This document shows positions 1 to 6,850 of a stretch of DNA of 64,000 nt, one piece after another; the first letter of the stretch is position 1, and each line of letters opens with the position of its first letter. The stretch is from Chloroflexota bacterium. GTDB taxonomy: Bacteria > Chloroflexota > Anaerolineae > JAAYEA01. The notes beneath the pieces are model-generated. The model saw nothing but the letters and a program-made list of their open reading frames with translations. It had not been told where the DNA came from and did no database searches. The stretch is taken from assembly GCA_019873665.1 (NCBI GenBank), contig JAIOAV010000006.1, forward strand, positions 35,235 to 99,234, read 5' to 3'. A program made the translations under genes and the position numbers.

Positions 1-257
1 TCCTCGAGCGCGCTCTCCAGATCAGCGGGAACATCGCTCATCGGGCACACGATGCGATGCTTGCCTTCCGACTTGGGGCCATAGCCGAACAGGCCAAACT
101 GGCAGTGGCTGAGCCGTACACCCAACTCGTCTGCCATCTCCCCAACCTGCAACGGTGTAACTGCCAACTCGCCGGCGATCTTGAACGCCGCAGGACACGG
201 GAGCTGATTGCCCTCGCCCACAGCCTGACGCACCGCTGCCGCTAGTCTATCCGTCAT
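1..257 (-). CDS. Conserved hypothetical protein, partial (C-terminus outside window)
   Basis: The reading frame begins at ATG 257-255 and runs off the left edge, so only about 85 N-terminal residues are visible. They begin MTDRLAAAVRQAVGEG and contain the stretches LPCPAAFKIAGEL and HCQFGLFGYGPK. The start overlaps the last 11 bases of the flavodoxin-like gene, so the two are probably translationally coupled and share one message from the promoter at 3222-3250. The N-terminal half resembles a small helix-turn-helix-like fold (LQVGEMADELGV). I recall similar uncharacterised proteins in anaerobes but cannot assign a function. The Cys residues in LPCP and SHCQ and near the end (IVCP) could bind a metal; that is speculation. 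Confidence 0.7.
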   Translation of the reverse strand, partial: MTDRLAAAVRQAVGEGNQLPCPAAFKIAGELAVTPLQVGEMADELGVRLSHCQFGLFGYGPKSEGKHRIVCPMSDVPADLESALE

Positions 258-849
258 CAGAACCCCCTATCTTCTCAATGAGATGAACTCCCAACTGAAA
301 AGCCTGCACCAGCAAATCCGGACGCCCCTGCACGGCGCCCTGCTCATCTACCGCTGTGGCGAAAACATCGCCGGCATACTTGGCGCGCAGCGTGGCAAAG
401 AACGCCCGCACCGTGCCCACCGCGCAGGCGAAATCGGTGCGCGCATCACCCGCCGCAGAGACAAAGCCGCCCCACCGCGGCAAGCCAGAGGGAGTCGGCG
501 GCAGCGGCGCGCGCAGCACATAGCGACGCGCCCAGAGGCACTGGCAACGATCGATCATCGCCTTGGTCTGCGCGTTGATGCCCGTAAAGTAGATAGGCGC
601 AGCCACGATCACGCCCTCGACCGCCAATAGGCGATCATAGAGCTGCTGGTAGTCGTCCTGGATCACGCAGCGCCCCGTCTCGAAGCAGCGTTCGCAGCCA
701 CGACATGGGCCCAGATGCAGGTAGCTGATGACGATCTTTTCCGTCACAGCTCCGCGGCTGGCCACGCCAGCCAGCACCTGGTCCAGGAGCGTTTCCGTGT
801 TGCCACCACGACGGGGGCTTCCCGCCAAGCCGATAACCCGTATGGGCAT
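247..849 (-). CDS. Flavodoxin-like NAD(P)H-dependent oxidoreductase (iron-sulfur flavoprotein type)
   Basis: A 200-residue protein of the NADPH-dependent FMN reductase/flavodoxin superfamily. The N-terminus has the FMN phosphate loop GLAGSPRRGGNTETLL (residues 7-22). A cysteine cluster follows near residues 49-62 (CRGCERCFETGRC), spaced like the compact Cys motif of archaeal and bacterial iron-sulfur flavoproteins that hold a [4Fe-4S] cluster beside FMN. The segment VIVAAPIYFTGINAQTKAMID is the usual second flavin-contact region of this family. It is the fourth gene of the histidine-kinase operon, 24 bases after the degenerate receiver gene, and its 3' end overlaps the next gene. Cytoplasmic electron transfer or quinone/oxygen reduction is likely; the substrate is unknown. 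Confidence 0.85.
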   Translation of the reverse strand: MPIRVIGLAGSPRRGGNTETLLDQVLAGVASRGAVTEKIVISYLHLGPCRGCERCFETGRCVIQDDYQQLYDRLLAVEGVIVAAPIYFTGINAQTKAMIDRCQCLWARRYVLRAPLPPTPSGLPRWGGFVSAAGDARTDFACAVGTVRAFFATLRAKYAGDVFATAVDEQGAVQGRPDLLVQAFQLGVHLIEKIGGSDDG

Positions 850-873
850 CGTTCCCTCGGCACTTTTCGCACA

Positions 874-1266
874 TCAGACCGATATGAGATAGCTCAAGAG
901 CTGCTTGAGGCTCATGCTCAATTGCTCCGCGCTAAAGGGGCGGCGAAGGTATATCGCGGGGCAGAGATCACGCATCATGGCTGTGGTCGGTTCTTCCGCT
1001 GAGATCAGCAGAAGCGGCAGCTCCTCGCCGCGCCATCTCCTGATCTCCTGGATCAGAGTAACCGTATCCGACGACAGGCTCTCTGTACTGAAAAGCAGTG
1101 CGCGACACCTCTCCTGCCGCAACACCTCCCAGCACTCGTGCTCCGATCCTGCCTCGCGCACCAAGAGCCCATCCGCCTCCAAGTTGACGCGGATCAACCG
1201 GCGGAGCGCGTCGTTTTTCTCAACCGCGAGTATCTTGATTGGCGCTTTCAGCGACTCAACACACAT
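874..1266 (-). CDS. Degenerate receiver-domain protein (pseudo-response regulator)
   Basis: A 130-residue single-domain protein with the receiver-fold pattern (IKILAVEKND at the N-terminus, LPLLLISA for beta-4, YLRRPFSAEQL for beta-5). All phosphorylation residues are replaced: the acidic pair is E16/K17, the phosphoacceptor Asp of beta-3 is S60 (ALLFSTESL), and the invariant Lys is Arg (R109). It therefore probably cannot accept phosphate from the kinase upstream. The ATG lies 7 bases after the stop of the OmpR-type regulator, so it belongs to the same operon. It may act as a protein-interaction module or a phosphorylation-independent regulator. No output domain is present. Confidence 0.75.
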   Translation of the reverse strand: MCVESLKAPIKILAVEKNDALRRLIRVNLEADGLLVREAGSEHECWEVLRQERCRALLFSTESLSSDTVTLIQEIRRWRGEELPLLLISAEEPTTAMMRDLCPAIYLRRPFSAEQLSMSLKQLLSYLISV

Positions 1267-1272
1267 CCTACA

Positions 1273-2025
1273 TCAAGCCTCTCTACCGGCGCTCCTGTCC
1301 CCCGATTTTCTTTCCTCCGTCCAAGCCTGGCCCTCTGGCAACTGAAACATGTAGCCGTGACCGGCTTTTGTGAGGATGATCTGTGGATTGGAGGGATCCT
1401 TCTCGATCTTCTGCCGCAGGTACCGCACGTACACGCGCAGGTATTCCGTAGCGTCGCGGTATTCTGGCCCCCATACGTGGCGCAGTATGTCTTCGTGCAG
1501 CATCACGCGCCCCGCATTGGATGCTAAAAAGCTGAGCAATCGGTACTCCAGAGGCGTCAACTCGATCTCCTGCGCGCCACGCAGGACGCGATGTTGCGCA
1601 AAGTCAATGGTCAGATCGCCCACCCGCAAGGGGGTGCGATTCATCAGCTCCTCAGGAGATTTGCTGCGTCGCAACACCGCCCGCACGCGTGCCACTAGCT
1701 CGTTGATGGAAAAGGGTTTGGTGAGATAGTCATCGGCGCCAATATCAAAACCTCGCATGAGGTCAATCTCACTGCTGCGCGCCGTCAGCATGATGATCGG
1801 TGTCGCGGCGAGCTCGCGTGCACGCCGTGCCACCTCATAGCCATCAAGCTTGGGCAGCATAATATCCAATATCACAAGATCGGGATCCTCCGCACGCAGC
1901 ATCTGCAGCGCCGTGACGCCGTCCTCGGCGACGATAACATCATAGCCCTCCACCGCCAGGTTCGCGCGCACCAACTGGATCACGCGTGGCTCATCATCAA
2001 CCAGCAGGATCTTGGCCTTTGCCAT
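1273..2025 (-). CDS. OmpR/PhoB-family response regulator
   Basis: A 250-residue transcription regulator. The receiver domain (residues 1-120) has the acidic pair D10/D11, the phosphoacceptor D54 (VILDIMLP) and the switch Lys K103 (LTKPF). A winged-helix DNA-binding domain follows (about 135-235) with the typical RVMLHEDILRHVWG and YVRYLRQKIE segments. The gene starts 14 bases after the stop of the PAS histidine kinase and is its evident partner; both are transcribed from the promoter at 3222-3250. A Lys/Arg-rich tail after residue 235 is poorly conserved in the family. Target genes are unknown. The start has a GAGG-type ribosome binding site. Confidence 0.93.
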   Translation of the reverse strand: MAKAKILLVDDEPRVIQLVRANLAVEGYDVIVAEDGVTALQMLRAEDPDLVILDIMLPKLDGYEVARRARELAATPIIMLTARSSEIDLMRGFDIGADDYLTKPFSINELVARVRAVLRRSKSPEELMNRTPLRVGDLTIDFAQHRVLRGAQEIELTPLEYRLLSFLASNAGRVMLHEDILRHVWGPEYRDATEYLRVYVRYLRQKIEKDPSNPQIILTKAGHGYMFQLPEGQAWTEERKSGDRSAGREA

Positions 2026-2039
2026 TGGGTACCTCGCCC

Positions 2040-3188
2040 TTATGCTTGGGATGAAATCCGCTCGGTGCGCGCGATAGGAAGGGTGAAGCTAAAGGTGCTC
2101 CCTTGTCCAGGCACGCTCTCCACCCAGATAGCGCCCCCATGTGCCTCCACTAACCCCCGCGCGATGGTCAAACCCAGCCCCAATCCCTTTGTCTTCCTAT
2201 CGCCAGCCCCATAAGCGCCATGAAACAGCCCAAAGATCCCCGCTTGCTGCTCCGGGGGGATTCCGGGCCCTTCATCGCTTACGCTGACAATGATCTGGTC
2301 GCGGACCGACTGAGCGCGCACCGTGATCTTGCTGCCGGTTGGCGAATACTTGATCGCATTGTCTAATAGATTGTGCAGAATCTGGCGCAAGCGACGTGGA
2401 TCCACGTCAGCGGGTGGCAGATCGTGAGGGATGTCGGTCACAAAGGGGTGGCCGGGCGCGTTCGCCTCGGCTTGGGTGATCACTTGCTGCAAGAGCGGCA
2501 ACACCTCGGTGGGCTCTGGCTCGATAACGTAGCGCCTCAGCTCGAGCCGGGATACATCCAGCAATTCGTTGATGAGGGCCGTGAGCCGATCGCTCTCTTC
2601 GTCAATGATACTGAGAAACTCACGTTGGGTTTTGGCGTCCCAACTTACGTCCTGGCGCAAGAGCGTAGTGGCAAAGCCTTTTATGGAAGCCAAAGGCGTG
2701 CGCAGCTCGTGGGAGACCGTCGCCAGCAAGTGCTTAACAATCGCCTGTGCTTCCCTCTGCTGTGTGATATCCCGCAAGGTGATGCCATATCCCCAATCCC
2801 TATCACGCGGGCCGTGAATCGGGAACAAGACTGCCTGAATCACCAGGTGCTTGGGCCAGGCGATCTCCAGATCGACAGCAGGGCGATTGCGCAACTCATC
2901 GGGCGCACGCGTCAGCTCGCGCAACGCCTTCTCGGGATTGACAGCACGCGCGGCAATCCGCCGCGTCACCTCCTCTATGGGAAGGCCCACTTCCAGGCAA
3001 AAGAACGGCGACAGCATCTCGATCACGCGCGAGTTAAAGTATGTCAGGCAGTTCGCGGGGTCAATGAGCAGGATGCCATCGCCCATGCTCTCGATCATGC
3101 CATATAGCCTGGCCCGCTCCAGCTCGCATTGCTCTTTATCACTCAGCGCGCCCGCGGCAGCACAATCCGGTATCCGAGTGGCATTCAT
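2040..3188 (-). CDS. PAS-domain sensor histidine kinase
   Basis: A 382-residue soluble sensor kinase with a PAS domain (about residues 25-145), a HisKA dimerisation domain with the phosphoacceptor H160 (SHELRTPLASIKG) and a C-terminal HATPase domain showing the N box (LLDNAIKYSP), G1 (DEGPGIP) and G2 (GLGLGLTIARGLVEAHGG). No transmembrane segment is visible. A longer reading frame exists to 3296, but a strong promoter (-35 TTGATC, -10 TATAAT at 3222-3250) sits inside that extension. The ATG at 3188, 11 bases after GGAGG, is therefore chosen. The kinase heads the operon with the response regulator, the degenerate receiver and the flavodoxin-like gene. The ligand is unknown; a PAS domain beside a flavoprotein gene would suit redox or oxygen sensing (inference). 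Confidence 0.9.
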   Translation of the reverse strand: MNATRIPDCAAAGALSDKEQCELERARLYGMIESMGDGILLIDPANCLTYFNSRVIEMLSPFFCLEVGLPIEEVTRRIAARAVNPEKALRELTRAPDELRNRPAVDLEIAWPKHLVIQAVLFPIHGPRDRDWGYGITLRDITQQREAQAIVKHLLATVSHELRTPLASIKGFATTLLRQDVSWDAKTQREFLSIIDEESDRLTALINELLDVSRLELRRYVIEPEPTEVLPLLQQVITQAEANAPGHPFVTDIPHDLPPADVDPRRLRQILHNLLDNAIKYSPTGSKITVRAQSVRDQIIVSVSDEGPGIPPEQQAGIFGLFHGAYGAGDRKTKGLGLGLTIARGLVEAHGGAIWVESVPGQGSTFSFTLPIARTERISSQA

Positions 3189-3221
3189 CAGTCCGACCGC
3201 CTCCAAGCGGTTTGTGGCCTC

Positions 3222-3250
3222 ATTATAGCACGGTCCGCGGGCAAGATCAA
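3222..3250 (-). promoter_or_regulatory. Sigma-70-type promoter of the histidine-kinase operon
   Basis: On the minus strand the -35 box TTGATC (3250-3245) is separated by 17 bases from a perfect -10 TATAAT (3227-3222). Transcription would start near 3215, about 27 bases before the ATG at 3188. It lies back to back with the infC promoter at 3309-3337. Confidence 0.8.
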
Positions 3251-3308
3251 TCATGCGGCTTGCCTCAGCAGATCTGGCAGCAAGCCCACCCAGCATGTCC
3301 CTGGTGAT

Positions 3309-3337
3309 TTGACTAAATATGGCAAATATGGTATTAT
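3309..3337 (+). promoter_or_regulatory. Sigma-70-type promoter of infC-rpmI-rplT
   Basis: -35 TTGACT (3309-3314), 17-base spacer, -10 TATTAT (3332-3337). Predicted start near 3344 leaves a leader of about 70 bases before infC. Leaders of this operon are autoregulated by L20 in several bacteria; I cannot identify an L20 site here. Confidence 0.75.
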
Positions 3338-3415
3338 TTTGTGGTTACATGGCTATGAGTGTCCGTGTCTTCGGATGCGACCCAGATGGCACCAGTTCAG
3401 AAATGAGGTGTAGAG

Positions 3416-3925
3416 ATCAGTAAGGATCTGCGAATCAACGAGGAAATCACCACATCAGAGGTTCGCGTCATCGATGCCAGCGGGAAGCAGCTCGGCATTT
3501 ACCCGCTGAAAGAAGCGCTACGCATGGCGCAGCAACAGGAAGTGGACCTGGTTGAGGTTGCGCCGGAGGCGTCGCCGCCTGTCTGTCGCCTCATGGATTA
3601 TGGCAAGTACATTTACAGCCGCACCAAACGCGAGCGTGAGGCCCGCAAGGCGCAGAAAGCGGTAGAGGTCAAAGAGATTCGCCTCCGTCCCAAGACTGGT
3701 GAGCATGACATCCTATTCAAAATCAAACGCATCCGCACTTTTCTCGGCGATGGCGCCAAGGTCCGCGTGCGCATCTGGTTCCGAGGGCGCGAGATCAGTC
3801 ATCCGGACATCGGGCGCGAGCTGCTAACGCGCATCGCGGATGCGGTGGCAGACATCTCTTCTGTCGAGCAATTTCCCTCGATTGAAGGGCAGACCATGTA
3901 CATGCTGTTGAGCCCGAAACGTTAG
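3416..3925 (+). CDS. infC: Translation initiation factor IF-3, with AUC start codon
   Basis: IF-3 (169 residues as called) binds the 30S subunit, blocks 50S joining and checks the initiator tRNA-start codon pair. The N-domain contains KDLRINEEI and LVEVAPEASPPVCRLMDYGKY; the C-domain contains KEIRLRPKTGEHD and ends with MYMLLSPKR. The first in-frame ATG (3524) would delete 36 conserved residues, including the RINEEI motif. In-frame TGA at 3404-3406 limits the extension, and no ATG, GTG or TTG lies between. The only suitable codon is ATC at 3416-3418, 5 bases after the Shine-Dalgarno sequence GAGGTG (3405-3410). Rare non-AUG starts (AUU, AUC, AUA) are the classic device by which IF-3 represses its own synthesis. 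It is the first gene of infC-rpmI-rplT. Confidence 0.95.
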   Translation: MSKDLRINEEITTSEVRVIDASGKQLGIYPLKEALRMAQQQEVDLVEVAPEASPPVCRLMDYGKYIYSRTKREREARKAQKAVEVKEIRLRPKTGEHDILFKIKRIRTFLGDGAKVRVRIWFRGREISHPDIGRELLTRIADAVADISSVEQFPSIEGQTMYMLLSPKR

Positions 3926-4047
3926 ACCCAAGCGCTTTGACTCCGGCCCAGAAGCGGCACAGGGCGGTTGAGCCCCGACCCAGACCGTTTCCCGCGACCA
4001 GGAGGCAAGGGCTTTTCTAGCTATAGAGCAAAGGAGAGGTCATTCCC

Positions 4048-4278
4048 GTGCCCAAAATCAAGACACACAAAACCGCCGCCAAGCGGTTCAGCATCACCAA
4101 GACCGGCAAGCTCATGCATCGTCCCGGCGGCGGCCAGGGCGGACGCAGCCACCTGCGTCGCAACCGCTCCAAGGCCGCGCTGCGTCAGTTCGACAAGAAG
4201 TTGCAGATCACCGTTTCCGCCGACGAAAAGCGCATCAAGCGTCTCGTGCCCTATCTCAAAGAGCGTGAGCGCGCTTAG
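4048..4278 (+). CDS. rpmI: 50S ribosomal protein L35 (bL35)
   Basis: A 76-residue basic ribosomal protein, slightly longer than the usual 64-66 because of its C-terminal tail. The diagnostic N-terminus MPKIKTHKTAAKRFSIT and the KRIKRLVPYL segment are present. It starts at GTG, 11 bases after AGGAGAG (4031-4037). It lies about 120 bases after infC and 28 bases before rplT, the conserved order of this operon. Confidence 0.97.
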   Translation: MPKIKTHKTAAKRFSITKTGKLMHRPGGGQGGRSHLRRNRSKAALRQFDKKLQITVSADEKRIKRLVPYLKERERA

Positions 4279-4306
4279 ACTGACCTTTTGAAAAGGAGTT
4301 TTGACC

Positions 4307-4666
4307 ATGCCCAGGGTTAAGAGAGGCGTGCCCGCGCGCCACCGCCATAACAAGGTGCTCAGTTTCACCAAGGGTCAGAAGGGAACCAAGCACAATCTCT
4401 TCCGCCGCGCCAATGAGGCGATGCTCAAGTCGCTCTTTTATGCGTATCGCGACCGCCGCGACCGCAAGGGGGATATGCGCCGGTTGTGGATCGTGCGCAT
4501 CAATGCAGCAGCGCGCCAGAACGGCCTGTCATATAGCGCATTGATGCACGGTCTGAAGAACGCCGGGGTGGATATCAACCGCAAGATGCTGGCCGAGATG
4601 GCGGTCAGCGATGCGGGCGCCTTTACGCAGCTGGCCGACGTCGCCAAGGCGAATCTGAACGCCTGA
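4307..4666 (+). CDS. rplT: 50S ribosomal protein L20 (bL20)
   Basis: A 119-residue ribosomal protein needed early in 50S assembly and, in several bacteria, the repressor of its own operon. It shows the family N-terminus [14 protein letters not shown] and the [15 protein letters not shown] motif. An in-frame TTG two codons upstream is less likely than the ATG at 4307, which lies 7 bases after AAAAGGAG. It is the last gene of the operon and is followed after 17 bases by a strong intrinsic terminator. Confidence 0.97.
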   Translation: MPRVKRGVPARHRHNKVLSFTKGQKGTKHNLFRRANEAMLKSLFYAYRDRRDRKGDMRRLWIVRINAAARQNGLSYSALMHGLKNAGVDINRKMLAEMAVSDAGAFTQLADVAKANLNA

Positions 4667-4683
4667 TCTCCTCACATCTTCTC

Positions 4684-4715
4684 GCACCCCAAAGTGCGCT
4701 TTGGGGTGCTTTTTG
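4684..4715 (+). terminator. Rho-independent terminator of infC-rpmI-rplT
   Basis: A perfect 11-bp stem (GCACCCCAAAG, 4684-4694, with 4699-4709), a TGCG loop and the T-run TTTTTG to 4715. Confidence 0.92.
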
Positions 4716-4732
4716 TTGGTGAGCGGCGATTC

Positions 4733-5581
4733 CTAGACGGTCATGCGGGACGACGATATCGGCATGAGGCTCCACTGCTCTGCCGCGGGATCGAAGACCA
4801 GCTCGACGGTGCCCAACGCCGGCGTCATCGCCAGATAGTGCTTTCGACCCCAGGCATCCTCCCACGAGCGGCCAAGGCTGGTAACGATATGCCGCTGTCC
4901 TTGCCAGTGAAACGCCACGATTCGCCACGTCCCATCCCGTTGCACTGTGAACTCGACGTTCACGGGCGCGCCTGCGCGCGGTGGCGCGGCGATCGTCCGC
5001 GCTGGCCGCCGTGCCACACCGAACTCAACGGACATCCCCGATGGCAGCGATGCAGTCCCTTCCTGCAGATAGCGCCACAAGAGCATCAACGTGGCCGAGA
5101 CCGTGCACAGGTTGTTCTCGCCTCGCGTGCCGCGCCATTGCAGACGATGCCACCATGCTTCCGCGCCCGTAGCCAGCGCTATATAGACTAATCCCACCGG
5201 CTTGGTGGTAGTCCCACCGGTTGGTCCGGCAATGCCGGTCGTGGCAAGGGCGAGATCTGCCGCCAGCAGGTCTCGCACGCCCCACGCCATCTCCACAGCC
5301 GTCTGCCAGCTCACCGCACCGTGCACCTCCAGCGTGTCAGCAGAGACGCCCAGCACATTCGACTTGACCGCGTTGGCGTATGCCACGACCCCGCCCACAA
5401 AGTACTCAGAACTCCCGGAGATGGCCGTGATATGAGCGGCGACCAGCCCACCGGTGCACGATTCGGCGGTGGCGAGACGAAGGGCGCGATGTCGCAAGGC
5501 AACGCCGATATCCGCGGCCATTCTGCGGCGCTCCGCGTTGAGCCATGACGCGCCCCCTGATTCTTCTGCTCCACTGGCCAA
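4733..5581 (-). CDS. pncC: CinA-like nicotinamide-nucleotide amidohydrolase (PncC domain) with C-terminal extension
   Basis: The N-terminal ~170 residues are the CinA C-terminal/PncC domain, which deamidates NMN to nicotinate mononucleotide in NAD salvage. Seen are LATAESCTGGLVA with the nucleophilic Ser, GVVAYANAVK, and the glycine-rich ATTGIAGPTGGTTTKPVG. Some 100 further residues follow (after LWRYLQEG) with no close relation to PncC. They look like a small beta-rich domain (VEFTVQRDGTWRIVAFHW, VELVFDPAAEQWSLM), so this is a fusion (282 residues against about 160 for PncC alone). The open frame extends to 5779, but that part overlaps the promoters. The TTG at 5581, 5 bases after AGGAGG, is the best start. 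Confidence 0.85.
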   Translation of the reverse strand: MASGAEESGGASWLNAERRRMAADIGVALRHRALRLATAESCTGGLVAAHITAISGSSEYFVGGVVAYANAVKSNVLGVSADTLEVHGAVSWQTAVEMAWGVRDLLAADLALATTGIAGPTGGTTTKPVGLVYIALATGAEAWWHRLQWRGTRGENNLCTVSATLMLLWRYLQEGTASLPSGMSVEFGVARRPARTIAAPPRAGAPVNVEFTVQRDGTWRIVAFHWQGQRHIVTSLGRSWEDAWGRKHYLAMTPALGTVELVFDPAAEQWSLMPISSSRMTV

Positions 5582-5628
5582 TTCATCCTCCTGACGCGCC
5601 CGATTGCAGAGCGGAATGCCCGCGCTGA

Positions 5629-5658
5629 TTGGTGATTTTCCGGCTACTATGATATAAT
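5629..5658 (+). promoter_or_regulatory. Extended -10 promoter of the M50 protease gene
   Basis: -35 TTGGTG (5629-5634), 18-base spacer, extended -10 TGA-TATAAT (5650-5658). Its -10 overlaps the -10 of the opposing pncC promoter, so the two start sites should compete. Confidence 0.7.
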
Positions 5659-5676
5659 CAGCGTGCTTTACGTCAA
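5649..5676 (-). promoter_or_regulatory. Candidate promoter of pncC, overlapping the opposing promoter
   Basis: On the minus strand, -35 TTGACG (5676-5671), 16-base spacer, -10 TATCAT (5654-5649). Predicted start near 5642, about 60 bases before the TTG start of pncC. Confidence 0.55.
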
Positions 5677-5734
5677 AACGGCAACGACCTGCCCCTGGCT
5701 GGGCGATAGACTTGCGTTGAAAGGGATAGCGGCA

Positions 5735-6832
5735 ATGATCATGAATGAGCTGGCGGCGACAGCGAGCCGAGGAGAGCAACTCGCCAATCTCGTCTCGGAT
5801 GTCTTTGCCGTGGCGGATATCACGACCGGACCGCAGGGTGGTGAATGGGTGCGGCTCCGCGGCAGGCTGCTTGTGTCGTCGGCGGAAGCGTATGATGTCG
5901 TGGCCTCCCGCTTTGCGGCATTAGGATACACCGCCCTCTTCCGCCGCGCCGGAGAGCAACAGATGATCGTGGCGGAGCCCAGCCCCAGCCAATCACGCCG
6001 CTACAACCCATATGTGAATATCCTCCTCTTTGTGCTGACGATGGCCTCCATGATCTTTGCCGGCTTTGTCTTTGTCGCGCCGCCTGCGAGCTGGACGTGG
6101 TCCGGGATGCTGCCCGGCCTCTCTTTTGCCTTTGGCCTGTTGGTCATTCTGGTCGCCCACGAGATGTCGCATTACCTTGTCGCGCGCCGCTTCGGGGTGC
6201 CGATCAGCCTGCCCTACTTTATTCCATTTCCGCTCTCTTTCTTTGGCACGATGGGCGCCACCGAGGTCATGCATGGTCGGCCCAAGAATCGCGCCGCGCT
6301 GCTGGCAGTGGGTATGGCCGGACCGCTGGGCGGGCTCTTGCTGGCACTGCCGATCCTGATCTTGGGCCTCTCGCTGTCGCGGGTTCAGCCGATCCCAAGT
6401 GAGGGGTATTTCATCGAAGGGAACTCTTTGCTTTACCTGGGCGTCAAATATCTGATGTTCGGCCAAGTGCTGCCGGCGAACGGTATGGACGTGTTTATTC
6501 ACCCGATCGCCTTTGCCGGTTGGGGTGGCCTCCTGGTAACCGCCCTAAACTTGGTCCCTGCCGGTCAGTTGGATGGCGGGCATATCATCTATACGCTATT
6601 GGGAGAAAAAAGCCGCCTGTTGCTGTGGCCGATCTTGATCGGCCTCGTGATCCTAGGCAGCCAGTGGTGGCCCTGGTGGGTGTGGGCAGGCATGATCTAC
6701 CTGCTGGGTCGCGTCTATGCAGCGCCCTGCGACGATATCACGCCGCTCAACACCCGTGAGCGCGCCGCAGCCATAGCGATGCTCGTGCTCTTTGCCGTGA
6801 TCTTTACCCCCGTGCCGATGCGATTCGGGTAG
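5735..6832 (+). CDS. Site-2-protease-like M50 membrane metallopeptidase
   Basis: A 365-residue integral membrane zinc protease of the M50 family. The zinc motif HEMSH is at residues 142-146 (LVAHEMSHYLVARRFGVP). The third metal ligand lies in NLVPAGQLDGGHIIY, the NPDG-type motif of plant EGY-like and bacterial M50B enzymes. About seven hydrophobic segments surround these. The N-terminal 80 residues form a soluble domain, as in many soluble-domain M50 proteins. The reading frame opens at 5663, but the promoter's predicted start site is there, so the ATG at 5735 after GAAAGGGAT is preferred (5741 is an alternative). The secreted subtilase gene begins 18 bases downstream and is probably co-transcribed. 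Confidence 0.88.
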   Translation: MIMNELAATASRGEQLANLVSDVFAVADITTGPQGGEWVRLRGRLLVSSAEAYDVVASRFAALGYTALFRRAGEQQMIVAEPSPSQSRRYNPYVNILLFVLTMASMIFAGFVFVAPPASWTWSGMLPGLSFAFGLLVILVAHEMSHYLVARRFGVPISLPYFIPFPLSFFGTMGATEVMHGRPKNRAALLAVGMAGPLGGLLLALPILILGLSLSRVQPIPSEGYFIEGNSLLYLGVKYLMFGQVLPANGMDVFIHPIAFAGWGGLLVTALNLVPAGQLDGGHIIYTLLGEKSRLLLWPILIGLVILGSQWWPWWVWAGMIYLLGRVYAAPCDDITPLNTRERAAAIAMLVLFAVIFTPVPMRFG

Positions 6833-6850
6833 AAAGCGTCTGTTGCAAGA

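Noticed and set aside
5311..5586. Alternative minus-strand frame starting at the ATG directly after AGGAGG (5586)
   Set aside because: It leaves the PncC frame and encodes no family features; the in-frame TTG at 5581 uses the same ribosome binding site.
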